From Anagrus nilaparvatae (taxonomy: Eukaryota > Arthropoda > Insecta > Hymenoptera > Mymaridae): a DNA stretch of 64,000 nucleotides. Below, in pieces: positions 34,818 to 46,640 of this stretch. The stretch covers positions 63,146,501 through 63,210,500 of the forward strand of contig JAKSXM010000007.1 in the NCBI GenBank assembly GCA_022575985.1. Reading direction: 5' to 3'. The position numbers and the translations under genes are program-made. The notes under the pieces were generated by a model. It saw only the letters and a list, made by a program, of their open reading frames with translations. It had not been told where the DNA came from and made no database searches. The first letter of the stretch is position 1. The number at the start of each line of letters is the position of its first letter.

Positions 34818-35945
34818 CAGAGCTGGGCAAGACTGGCATGCTCATTGTCCGTATATCAAGAAACGGGAATTAAATTCGTCTTAAAATAGCAGTGGCACGA
34901 AAAATTTAAAGACTGATCAGTTTATAAAATGTTCCATAAACGGAAAAATTTTAAAACGGATAAGTTTTTAAATAATCCGTGCCACGAAATTTTTAGAGAC
35001 TGACCCGTCCTCGACTTTTCCTGAAACGGCAAAAATTTCAAAACTTGCCGTATTCAATTTTCCGTTTTTCCTAATCGAGAACGGATTTTTATCCGTTTTC
35101 ATAAAGAATGAAAATTCGTATTTATTTTTTAATTTATTCAATTTCTTAATAATTCTAGATGTCATTTTAATTGTTAAATAAGTTTGCGGAATTTTTCGTT
35201 TTGAATTTTTTATATTTTTTTATTTTATCTCTCTCAACAAAATAAAAGCATCATAATTACAACTTTTTTATGATATTAAAACAAATTTTAAAAAGTATTT
35301 ATTTATTTCATGTTTACATTAAGTTCCATCAGCATATTTATTGCTATAACGTTATGGTTTAAAGTTTTTTAACTAATAAAATAACAATTTAACTGAACTT
35401 AAAAAATTTAATGATACATTTAAATATATGACAAAAATAAAAGAAAAGTTAATATTTTAAAGGATAATCCATGAATGCAAGTTTTAATCGAAGCATCTAT
35501 TTGGTGGTGAAAAAATATGGAAATAAATTGAGAATTTGGCATGATTCCGGCAACTTAAATTGATAAAAAAAATTGAAATAAAAAATTACGGTACCTAAAA
35601 TTATAATAATTCTCAAGTAAAATTAAACAACTGAAAAAATTTAAAAATACATACGAATTTTCATTTTTTGTGATAACGATTAAAATTCCGTTCCCAATTA
35701 GGAAAAACGGATAATTGAAAACGGTAGGTTTTGAAACTTTGGTCGTTTTACAAAAAGTTGAAGACGGATCAGTTTTCAAAAATTCATTGCCACGGAATAT
35801 TTTGGAAACGGATCGTTTGGAAAAATATCCGTTTATGGAAGATATTCAGAACGAGTAAAGTGACCAAACTGAACCGTTTTTAATTTGTCCGTTGGCAACT
35901 GAAACGAAAACTGCGTGCCAAAATCGCCGTTTTTGCCCACCTCTG
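34818..35945. mobile_element. Non-autonomous hAT element with long internal inverted repeats
   Basis: The terminal repeats CAGAGCTGGGCAA and TTGCCCACCTCTG are the CAGRG-type ends of hAT transposons. The element is flanked by a perfect 8-bp duplication, ATCTGATG (34810-34817 and 35946-35953), the hAT hallmark. The empty site is seen in the sister block at 24376-24387. The 1128-bp interior has long inverted arms; for example, segments near 35080-35130 pair with segments near 35650-35710 (AATGAAAATTCGTAT/ATACGAATTTTCATT). There is no transposase, so it must be moved in trans. Confidence 0.92.
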
Positions 35946-35953
35946 ATCTGATG

Positions 35954-36414
35954 GTTTTAGTCACTAATTTAATTTTTAATTAATAAAATAATGTTTACTT
36001 GGTAGTTATATTAAAGAAAATATATTCAAATTTAATTTAAGTCGAGTTTACCAAATAAAGTTCGTAATTATCAACATTTAAATATATGATCAAATTAAAT
36101 GAAATAAAACTAATTATAACAAAGAAACCAAAGTACGGTATATCACAAGAAATATTATTTATAGGATACAATTTAAATTAAAAGTCTATATTTGTACAAA
36201 GCAAGTGCCATCATATTAAGAAAGTGAAATTATTATTTATTATTCAGTAAATTTTTGTAAGGGGTATTTTCCCCGCTGATTATTAATAAAATAAATAAAA
36301 AAAAATAAAAAAATTATGTGTTATTCGTCTAAGTATAATTATTAATTAATATTAACTATTTATATTTTTTACATCATCTTGGTTTGCTTTCAAATGAGAC
36401 AGATTTGTTTAGTC
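35954..36414. other. 3' flank of DAXX-like copy 2
   Basis: Collinear with 24380-24850; noncoding. Confidence 0.6.
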
Positions 36415-37927
36415 TCACCATCTACTCTCACATCTACGATAATCCATTGATGAAATTGCTTCAACTGTCTCTGCGTCCGAAGTACAAAATTCCTCTTCGT
36501 CTGACTGTTCCTTCATAAATTCTTCATTATTTCCATATCTTTCCTGAACTTCGTCAAATAATTTAAATACGTCATCCATTCTCGTTTTGGCAATGATATC
36601 ATTTTCAATTAATTTTTCCTGCAGTTGATCCGTAAGGATTATTTCCTATTTTGGTTTTTGAATCGCTTCAATTTCTTTCAACGATTGTAATTCTTCGCTC
36701 TTTTTGACACTTGATAAACATTCAATTACTTCATTGTGACAGGATTTTGCTAAATTATATTAATTGCATTTAATAAAATGAGAAAAATAATGTAAAAACA
36801 TTTATTTGAATTTATTTATTCGTGAATTAAATATGATCTAGATGATGCTTCTTTCCCCGGCAACAATTCACAAATAAATAAAAATATGATATCTTTTGTT
36901 AAACTTACCAAAATGTTGGCATTCATCTTCAACAAGATTAGCGTCTGATAATTTGCTTTCATTCTTTATAAATTCGAAGACATCTTGAAAATCTGGCATG
37001 AATACTGGTTCAACATAGAAGTTCTCTTCAATGTTGCATCTTACTCTGCTCTTCTCCAAATGCTTATTGTAACTAACAATATTGTCATTAATGTGTTCTG
37101 CGAGTTTTAATTTTATACATTCCTTTTTTTCATCTTCTTCGGATGTCAGTCTTAACATATTTAATATACCATATCTGGATAATTTAATGTTAAAGTTATT
37201 GTAGCATTTTTCTAAATACTTTTTTTTCAATTTGTCCAGTTTCAAATATGCACTGTTGGGTTCATGGTCAAAATCTACTTCTGCATTCTCCAATGCGCGT
37301 ATTTCATCTGCTAATTTTGCCAAAGCTTTTTCTGTTTCAGTTTTCTCTACTGTTTCTTTAGATAACGTCCTTTCATCACCAACAGTTTGATTCTCAGCGT
37401 GCTTCTTTAGACTTAAAATGCTATTAAATTCTTCAGAAATGCTTTTCTCCATTTCCTGGTTTGAATTAACACTTTCATTTGATTTTGCATTTGCTGGATC
37501 CTGGATTTTGTCAAGGGAAGATGTTTTAGAGCGTTTTTCGTCAGAACATTTTGCATCATTTTTATCTGAGCAGGACGTAATATTTTTTGCATCTTTACTT
37601 CCTCGCTTATCTTTGCTAAGTACCAAAGGTGATTCGTTACTTTTGGAGATAATTGGACTTTCATTAAACCTTCTGTTTGAATTATTTTCACTAAATTCTC
37701 CATGATCTTGATTTGAGGCTGATGCTTGAGAAGGACTTGCTTTACCGCTTCCATCGAAATGCTTCTCTGATTTATTATCATTTGATTCAACTAATAAATT
37801 ATTTATTTTATCTGATGCTTCAGCTGTTTTATGTTTTTTTCCAACGTCAACAAGAGATTCCATTGTTTTTATTTCCTCGTCACATTCGGATTCGTATTCT
37901 ATACGCCTTTTTACAATTCTTTTGGGA
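36415..37927 (-). pseudogene. DAXX-like gene, copy 2, 5'-truncated
   Basis: Collinear with copy 1 from the PKRIVKRRIE segment (37927) to the stop (36415). The exon end at the GGTAAG donor (36909) and the downstream exon from 36749 are preserved. The Ser/Lys-rich region and the DAXX histone-binding domain (SAYLKLDKLKKKYLEK, EPVFMPDFQDVFEFIK) are open. The last exon keeps its reading phase but has a TAG in AIQKPK-stop-EIIL, where copy 1 has PTE. The 5' end is cut at 37927 and replaced by the dispersed repeat at 37934, so there is no start codon region or promoter of its own. The open frame from an internal Met (37863) is probably not a real start. Confidence 0.7.
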
Positions 37928-37933
37928 CTTTTA

Positions 37934-38038
37934 TAAAAACCGGTTTTTTAGCTTCCTGAGGTCCCAAAACGTGCTTATATTCCAAAAAATAGAAAATCAA
38001 ATTTTGACCTAACACAATGGTTCCTCTTGGAGGAACCA
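37934..38038. repeat. Dispersed ~105-bp repeat, copy 2
   Basis: A close match to 5091-5195, ending in a GGTTCCTC/GAGGAACC hairpin. It sits exactly at the breakpoint of DAXX-like copy 2. Confidence 0.75.
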
Positions 38039-38040
38039 AA

Positions 38041-38740
38041 AAAAATCTATTTTTTACCATAAAAAGGTAAAATATTTATAGTTTTAAAATTAAAAAAAAA
38101 TTTTTTTAGGTACAGCTCTGTATTAAAATATGTATATAAATGATAAATAAACCTAAAAAAAGTGTATTAGTATAATTATACATGGTTGTATGTTAGTCAA
38201 CATTTGTTAGTCGACATTTGCAATTTAGTCAAAAAATTTAAAAAAAAAATGAAAAATTGATTTTTCTACTTTTACTTATATTTTAAACTTAAATAAAGTA
38301 TTTTTTTATGTTATTATATAATTTATATTTTTTATACTTTATTTTAATTTAAAATATAAGTAAAAGTAGAAAAATCAAATTTTTCATTTTTTTTTTTTTA
38401 TTTTTTGACTAAATTGCAAATGTTGAATAACACATCTTTATACTGCATACAACCATGTATAATTATACTAAAACTTTTTTTTTAGGTTTATTTATTATTT
38501 ATGTACATATTTTAATACAGATTTTTTTTGTACCTAAAAAAATTTTTTTTTAATTTTAAAACTAAATATTTTACATATTAAGTTATTAGTTATTTCTATT
38601 AATCGCCCATATTTAGGGCGAGATAGGGCAATTTAATTTGATATGATTCATTTAACAATTATGCCCAGTACAGGTCAATAAAATGAAAAAATAATAATAT
38701 ATAAATATTTTACCTTTTTATGGTAAAAAATAGATTTTTT
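38041..38740. repeat. Large imperfect palindrome (foldback)
   Basis: The axis is near 38321. AATCTATTTTTTACCATAAA (38045) pairs with TTTATGGTAAAAAATAGATT near 38717, after an insertion in the right arm. AGGTACAG (38108) pairs with GTACCT (38530). ATAATTATACATGGTTGTATG pairs with CATACAACCATGTATAATTAT near 38446. No coding was seen. Confidence 0.75.
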
Positions 38741-38975
38741 TTTATCATTCAGCAGCTAAAAAAATTTAAAAAAAAAAATTTTTTTTTTATCTCGGTAGCC
38801 TATTATTTAGTATACACAAAAACGGTCATTTTTCATCCAGCAGAATTTTTTTTCATAAGAAATTGCGTTGAAGCCGATTTTTGGCCACTTTTTTGTTTAT
38901 TACTACACTGTGCAACGGCTTGCCGCGTGGCAGGCCGTGGTTCGATCCCAGGCATACACATCTGTTTTTTTTCTG
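38724..38975 (+). mobile_element. SINE-like segment with tRNA-type B box
   Basis: GGTTCGATCCC at 38939-38949 is a perfect polymerase III B box, preceded by tRNA-like GGCAGGCCGT. The upstream part (38724-38913) is repeated in inverted orientation at 15855-16045. No full tRNA cloverleaf can be built, because the 5' half and A box are not recognisable, so this is a tRNA-derived repeat and not a tRNA gene. Confidence 0.5.
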
Positions 38976-41550
38976 AGAAAATTTAACTACTGTATGATAA
39001 TTATTTTATCGTTTGATATTAAATTAATAAATATTTTAATTTACGATCATTCGAAGAAATAAATAATACATAGGATATTTTCATATCATGTATTTACTGA
39101 ATATATTTCAATTCAATTTTTTTTTAATTTTTGAAAATTCAAACTGTACTGGTTGGAGCTAAAAATTGATGAACATATTTTTCTTTATTAATATCATTTT
39201 TTAAGTTTAGATAGCAATAATTTAATTTAACAACAATTTTAAATTTAAAAAAATTTTTTTAAAATTGAATTAAAATTTATTCAGTACCTACAGGATATGA
39301 AAATATCATATGTATTATTTATTTGTTCGAATGATCGTAATTTAATATATTGATTAATTAATTATTGTGTTTATATCGCTTGTGCGAGTAGATAGGATGC
39401 TACGTTAAAAGGAGATCCAGTCGAGTGAGAGGCTAAATACACGTCACTACACATCACATTAACTTGTACACACTAAAGAGTAATCTTTATCAAAAATAAA
39501 ATATCAAAAGAGAAAACTTTCTAAAAAATCATTATTAATTAACAAAGAGATCAAAATAAACTTTAACGATGATGGGAAGTGTTATATCTCTCACGATATT
39601 TACCCACCTACCCCACATTTAGAAAAGCAAATTATTATTAAAAGTCTCTATTGTTATCATATTTTTATAATTGCAAAACTTTTAAAAATAACTTTATAAA
39701 TAATATGCTTCAAAACTAGTTTACAAATTAAAAAACAGTAAATAAATTAATAATTTTTAAGTAGCGTTTTTTGTTAAAAAACTATTAATTACTTAACTAT
39801 ATTGTAGAAAATATTTACAATATACATTAGAGTGTGTCTTATTGTTTTGTTTTCGAGATTTTTTTGCTCTACCCAAATTTTTGATATTTTGGTTTTAAAA
39901 TCCCCCCAGCTTCAAGGATTTCGGTTTTCGATTTTAAGAACCCGCGTCACTGAACACTTAAGTTTTCCCATTTTAATAACATGGGAATTTCGACTTTTCA
40001 GCTTTCTAATTTTTTAACGTGCATCAAAATTTTTTTAAACACTAGACAACAGATGGAAAATGATATTTTGACATGCATAAATTGATCTCTGAAATTTCAG
40101 AAGTCCCAGAACACTTTAATTTATCTAAATTTAAAAATTTTTTAAACTCGCGCTTCCCCTATTCAAAATACATTAAAAATAAAATATAACTTATTCTTTT
40201 TACTTCATTATTAAAATGATTTCTACTTTGATTTCTGATCTGACCTAAATTCTGATTACTTTTATTAAAATAATAGCAAAGCCTTTTTTGTAACATATTT
40301 ATTAATAAATTTCGAAGGATAATAATAACTAATCTTAAATAATGTACGTTAGAATTGTAATCTTTAAATTTTGTTTATATTTAAACGTCGAAGGATTTAC
40401 GTGTTTCCTTACTATGGAAGAAAAGAGATTTTCTTGTACTATAGTTTTGCGCATCTTGTTTTATTTTTGTAAATGACCACTAATTTCTTCCAGGAAACAA
40501 AAATCCAAGATATTTTTTTTGAATTTTCAGATATCAAAGTATACATTAAATTTCTAAAAAATGTTTAAAAATATTTAAAAAAAATAAAAATTTTAATTTT
40601 TAATATATTTTAATATTTTATTTTTATTCATCCTCGCACTTATTTGTGGAAGCATACATAGTATATATAAAAATATATATTAAAACAACGAATTCGAACG
40701 TGCTTGAAAGTTTTAGAGAGATTTAAATATATATCAGCGTTTGATAGTAGATAATCAAATTTACTACATATATCATTTCTAAAGTGAATTTGAATTCTTA
40801 GCCAAGTATATATAAGAAATCACAGTAGTGAAAACAATGTATATATATATATATAAGTTGAATTCTAAGTATTCCTATTCTGAACTATACATACATACAC
40901 ACAGATATACAATAGTTTCAACTGACGAATTCACTATCATCATACACGTAATGGTAAATAAACTATTTCGTTCTTATTTTCTTAGATATTCTAAAACTTA
41001 ACTCAAAGTGGTTCCTTTTTCTAACTAAGTTACTCGAGTTTACTCGTTTTCTACAATATCTGGGATGCATACTGCGTATATTCTTTCGCACTTAATTCAA
41101 ACTAGTTTTTTTTTTTAAGTTTTTTTTTTCTTATTTTTAAAAAAAGATAAGAGAAAAAACAGTATGAAAAAAAATATTATATTTGAGACGGTACACACAT
41201 AACGCAAATATTTATTCAAAAAATTTAAATTTAAGTTTTATTTCTTTGGAAAGTAAAAGAATAAAAAACAAAAAAAAAATCTTTTTTTTTTCTTTTACAT
41301 ATTGATAAATTCAGAATTTCATAAATTTGATTTTTTACAATAAACTATATTTTATAGTTGAGAAAAAGTTTTAAATTTTGTAAGATTTGAAGAAAAAGAA
41401 ATTTAAAATTTGGTTAAACTTTTTTTTTCCAATAAAAATTTTTTATTCTAATATTATATACTATTATTTATAAAAGAAAAGTACAAAAATGATTTTATTA
41501 GATTTTTTTTTTTTAATTTTATTAAATTAAAAATATGTACCATTAGTATG
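38976..41550. other. Gene-free AT-rich stretch
   Basis: No coding was recognised. 39062-39310 contains a loose inverted repeat (TATGATATTTTC-type ends around 39075 and 39295). A slightly GC-richer patch at 39385-39480 (TCGCTTGTGCGAGTAGATAG) and a possible old repeat at 39830-40020 are present. Confidence 0.5.
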
Positions 41551-42952
41551 TGGGTAGATTTAAATGAAGTGAGTGCGAGTTACATGGTCGGGTCTTCAAA
41601 ACTGCCCCAAAGTGTTTTTTTCTGAAAGTACTACCAAAAATAAGTAACCAACCCAATTTTTAGCCTCCCAGAGCGAAATCTCGATTTTTGGAAGCCATTT
41701 TAGTGTTTTTGACTGTCGTAAAAAAAGTAAGAAAAATGAGTCATAATTTTTTTTATTATTGCTATAAAAAACTCACATTAGCATGAAAAATTTTTTCCTT
41801 GTAGGTCCAGATAGGAAATTTCCCTGGCTATCCGATTCCGGGCTCAAAATTTTTTTTTGAGTTGCGCATGCGCGAGGAATCGCTAAGATAGGCTGTTTTT
41901 TTTCAAAAGTCGATTTCTCAAATGCCTATTAGTGAAAAATCTTGTAACCAGGCTTAAAATTTTCGTTAAACCTTATATTTTTTGGCAAAAAAAACATTTC
42001 GATGGGACACTGCTTTTTGGGAGCTCTAGATAAAAAAATAGCAGCTTTCAAAACCTCATTTTTTACAAATTTCAAATTTCCCGCCAAGTCACGTGACCAA
42101 TCAAAAATCTGACCAAAAATTTGGATTCCGCGGGAAATTTTACATAAGGATATGTCTTTTCATGTTTTTAAGAGCGTTTATGTTAAAGCGGCAAAAAACA
42201 GTGAAATAATAAAGAATTTTCTGAATAATTTTGAATAATTTGGAATAATTTAAAAAATAAAAAAATTCCTTAATAAATGAGATATTTTAATCTTTCAATT
42301 TAAAATTTCGCTGCTTTAACATAAACGCTCTTAAAAACATGAAAAGATATATCCTTATGTAAAATTTCCCGCGGAATCCAAATTTTTGATCAGATTTTTG
42401 ATTGGTCACGTGACTTGGCGGGAAATTTGAAATTTGTAAAAAATGAGGTTTTAAAAGCTGCTATTTTTTTATCTAGAGCTCCCAAAAAGCAGTGTCCCAT
42501 CGAAATGTTTTTTTTGCCAAAAAATATAAGGTTTAACGAAAATTTTAAGCCTGGTTACAAGATTTTTCACTAATAGGCATTTGAGAAATCGACTTTTGAA
42601 AAAAAACAGCCTATCTTAGCGATTCCTCGCGCATGCGCAACTCAAAAAAAATTTTTGAGCCCGGAATCGGATAGCCAGGGAAATTTCCTATCTGGACCTA
42701 AAAGGAAAAAATTTTTCATGCTAATGAGAGTTTTTTATAGCAATAATAAAAAAAATTATGACTCATTTTTCTTACTTTTTTTACGACAGTCAAAAACACT
42801 AAAATGGCTGCCAAAAATCGAGATTTCGCTCTGGGAGGCTAAAAATTGGGTTGGTTACTTATTTTTGGTAGTACTTTCAGAAAAAAAACACTTTGGGGCA
42901 GTTTTGAAGACCCGACCATGTAAGTCGCACTCACTTCATTTAAATCTACCCA
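41551..42952. repeat. 1.4-kb near-perfect palindrome (foldback element)
   Basis: Two arms of about 650 bp are inverted about an axis near 42251. TGGGTAGATTTAAATGAAGT (41551) pairs with ACTTCATTTAAATCTACCCA (42952). ACTGCCCCAA (41601) pairs with TTGGGGCAGT (42902). AGAGCGTTTA (42171) pairs with TAAACGCTCT (42331). The arms differ at few positions. Both contain CGCATGCGCGAGGAATCGCT and CACGTGACTTGGCGGGAAAT motifs. The open frame at 42655-42984 is a by-product of the arm. A diverged relative forms the arms of the repeat at 60258-63702. Confidence 0.9.
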
Positions 42953-45948
42953 TGTTTGATTATAGAAATCATAAATTTTTTTAACCTATAACTGAAATTT
43001 TTAATATTTTTTTATAAAAAATGCACGATTATGTGTGTATAGTTGTCAAACAATATTTCCTTAATTTATTGTCTGAAAAAATACAAAAGAGGTAGAATGA
43101 TTACTTATGATTCAGAGTTTGCAAAATCTGTTAGAGATAACCTAGATTTGGCACTAGAACTGTACTGTAACTCCAGGATTCGTACTATAATCCTCTAATT
43201 ACAACAAATCGCTGGTATAACTTTAAAAAAAACAGCTAATATTAAATACATTTGCCTTTCAATCTGAGACTTGAGTACCCATTCGCGCATACAAAAAATT
43301 ATTAAATATAAATAAAATTACGATTATGTTTACTAATTTCACTTTAGTTAAAATTTACAGTAAATTATTAGTAAAATTTACTAATAAAATTTGTTTATAA
43401 AACTAAATCCTCAAGTTTTTTTATAAAATTTACTAATTTTTTGGTTATATTTACTAATCTATATTAATTTGTTTTTCCTACATTTGTAAAGGTTAATTTT
43501 ACTATTCTTTTTTTGCGTGATAAAATGAATGACTTTATAACAAAAAACTGTTTTTAGCCTTAATTCATTATTTCTTAATTGCATGGTGAGTGTCATTTTT
43601 CTGCAGTCACTAGTTGATTCATTACACCAGATATTAGATTCTTAAATATTAATTATTAAATTTGTTACTATTGTTTCTCAAACTTTTCATTTAATAACTT
43701 TGATTTTAATATAGAACACGTAAGTTAAAAAATCAGTATGCCTTCTCTTTGCTAACGATACTTGAGATATCGATAGCAAGTTGAACATGCATACTGATTT
43801 TTGATGATGTAAACTTTGAAAAAAATCTAACAACAAAAATCTTAAAACGATGCTAAATTTTCATTTATTGCCGCAACCATGTCCTCCAGTTATTCACGAT
43901 TAATCATCAAAAATCTCCAACTAAGCTATATAAATTTTAAAATTTTAAAGATAACCAGATTTAATATCAACTTTTAAGATGTAGAAACTGATGTAGAAAC
44001 GGCTCTAGCAAACGTTTTATAGTAATTGATTTTTAATGTTTCGTATATCTTATTTAAAAATAAAAAAAAATAAAAATAAGTAAAATATTACTCATCTTAT
44101 TAAAAAAAAAATTTACTTTCATTATTAAAAGTTTGACCCTTAAAGCAGCAGCTGTTTAAGATTTTTTTTTATATATTCTAAAAACTTAGTCGAGCATAAA
44201 AGTTTGTTTTCTTTATACAATATATTATAATTTTTATTCTGATAAAAGAGTAAAAAACAATAAACAAATTTTTTTATACTTATTTGAATTTTTTTAATTC
44301 ATAAAATCAACCTTATAACATACTTGGTCACTCATTCATTTATTGAGTCTTTGCCCTCGAACCTTACTCTTCCTTTATTGGACTAATTCATACATTTATG
44401 ATTAGTTTCTTTCAGGTGAATCTTTAAACCAAAACTTTCATGGAGGTTCTGCCCTCTTGAATCATTTTAATGTACACTGAAAAAAAAATTCGTTTTCGCA
44501 AGCGAAATTTAGCTTCTGACTAGCGGAATTCTTTTTTAGTGTATGTTCGATACACCCGTGGACTCTACCAAATTTCATTAGATTGTTTTGGCAGATACTT
44601 TGTCTGCAAGTCTCAAATGATTGGCTTACTCTCCGAATTTTTACGACTATCTATATTAACCATCCTTCAAGTGTAATAAAAGGTTAAGTTTTTTTATGAT
44701 GTTTTGATTATCCTTGATATTTTTTCTAAGAATCTTACTACTTGCTAATGTATATTTGATACGTGACGGTTTACCTTAATTTCCCATAAGATTTTTAAAA
44801 ATTGTACAAACATGAGCAAAAAATGTCCAGTAAATAAAAAAAAAATAATAGCATAAATTAAAATTTCTCTAAAACAGTTTTCATAAAAATTCAATGCAAC
44901 TTTGACGACTTAATACTCAACAATTTCAAATCAAAGTTTCTTCATAATTGATTATTTTGAATATTTTTGATTTTTAACATTTTGTTAATTTATCGAGTAG
45001 GAACTAGGATTTAAGGGTAACATATTTGCAAACATTCTTGCATAAACTCAGAAATTTTAAATTTCAGTATCGAATAGCCATTGAAATATCTTGGGAATAA
45101 ATTCAAGGAATACTGTTTAGGAACTTTATAATTCTTAGAAAACACAAAAGTAGTACATGATTTAATCAACATATTTAGATATATAGGGTTATCGTATAAA
45201 AAAATAACTCTTGGATGATAAAACAATCCCATAATTAAAAAAAAAATTGATCTTTGATCATTTTCGATAAAAACAATTAATTCGAAAAAAAATCATAACA
45301 ATAATAAATAGATAATACCATACTTATAAAAAGCAAAAAAGAAAAAAAAAATAGATAAAATCTCATAAATTTATTTGGTTGAAAAAATTTTTTTTTTTAA
45401 ATTTCAGTCCGTAAACTTTGTGATATACGTATTTTTTTTATTTTATCTTGATTTTTCTATTGTTATTCTCGTTCGTAAAATTATGAAGTTTAACTCACTT
45501 GTCAAACACTTGAAAATAAAGTAATTAAAAACTTGTGACTTTTGATGAAATTGCGATTTATGATTTCCCATGAAAATGAAAGATAAATATTATACATACT
45601 GATAAAACATGAGTTAGAGTGTCTATATGTCGTAGTGAAGTCGAAGAATTAGTGATTTGGCCCTATTCCTAGTGCTTTGGCCAAACCACAAGGAGTTGAC
45701 ATTGAAAGTTTCAGTCGCCCTCTCCCCTAAAATAAATTTTTAGCGAGGCAGAAAAAATTTATGACTACCGTCTACTTTACGGATAGCCTTTAGGGAAGTA
45801 AGTGAATCTACTTCACCAATATAATCTTTGGCATTTAGGGAAGTATAGAACAAAGAGAATTTTATTGGATTAGAACTAAAAAAAATATTTACTCCAATTA
45901 TAATATTATTCAACAAACAAATTTATTCTAATATTTCTTAATATATGG
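42953..45948. other. Gene-free stretch with small MITEs
   Basis: 43195-43510 has repeated AAAATTTACTAA motifs. 43885-44020 is a half copy of the MITE at 50866-51043 (GATTAATCATCAAAAATC... CCAACTA...). 44474-44541 is a ~70-bp mini-element from TACACTGAAAAAAAAATTCG to a TTTTTTAGTGTA end. No gene was recognised. Confidence 0.55.
44474..44542. repeat. ~70-bp mini-MITE
   Basis: TACACTGAAAAAAAAATTCG at the left and TTCTTTTTTAGTGTA at the right form short terminal inverted repeats. An internal CGTTTTCGCAAGCGAAAT hairpin lies between them. Similar CACTGAAAAAAAAA starts occur near 7004 and 56154. Confidence 0.55.
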
Positions 45949-46640
45949 GCGGACACCGTCTAGATGAAAAAGTACTGCAAGAGAATCTCTGCAGTCCAAA
46001 GACAAGGAGCACTTCGGTTCGCTTGTGCGTACCGAACGGTATCCGAGCATAACCGACCTAAGGGCATGGATTTACCGGGGTCATGGGGAGATTGATTTCT
46101 ACCTCACCCAGTTCCTGTCTAGCCACGGATACTTCCGTAGCCAGCTCTTTAAATGGGACAAGGTATAAACAGCGCAGTGCTTGCCCTGCTTCGGTGAGGT
46201 ATACACTGCGGAACATATCTTTTTCGTGTGTACAAGATTCGCCGATAGGCGACTAGCCTCCCGCGAATGGAGGCCAGAGAGTATGATCCAGAAAATGCTA
46301 CGTATTACCGAAAACTGGTACAAGGTAGCAGATTACGTATGGACCACGCTTAAGCGGAAAAAGTAGGAGGGTTTCCTTGAATAGAGGAAACGCTCTTCCT
46401 AAAGGGGCTTTGGGATTAATTTTTGTGTTTTAATGTTATTTTTTTTTAAGGCACGATTGGTGGATGAAGATTTGCGGGCGGCACGTCCTGGGCTGAAGTA
46501 TTACCTCAACAGGGAGTCCCGGTCCGGGACAATATGTGTCAAAGATAATAGGGAGGGGAGATTAGCGGGTAGGACCTTGCATCATTGGCCATGCAATCGT
46601 GGATTGTAGTTCATGATCGATGATTTCATTGCCGATAATG
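45949..46640 (+). pseudogene. Old R1-clade LINE relic (C-terminal part and 3' UTR)
   Basis: The sequence gives SAVQRQGALRFACAYRTVS-like, GHGEIDFYLTQFLSSHGYFR and the degraded knuckle CLPCFGEVYTAEHIFFVC, with a TAA in KWDKV-stop and an internal deletion before LRAWIYR. The 3' UTR (ACCTCAACAGGGAGTCCCGG) is related to that of the copies at 24050 and 32300. It is GC-richer than the surroundings and clearly older than those copies. Confidence 0.8.

Noticed and set aside
38905..38960. tRNA gene
   Set aside because: Only the T-arm/B box is convincing; no acceptor stem, D-arm or A box could be paired.
42655..42984. 109-codon open frame
   Set aside because: It lies wholly within one arm of the 1.4-kb palindrome, resembles no family, and exists because the arm is AT-rich with few stops.
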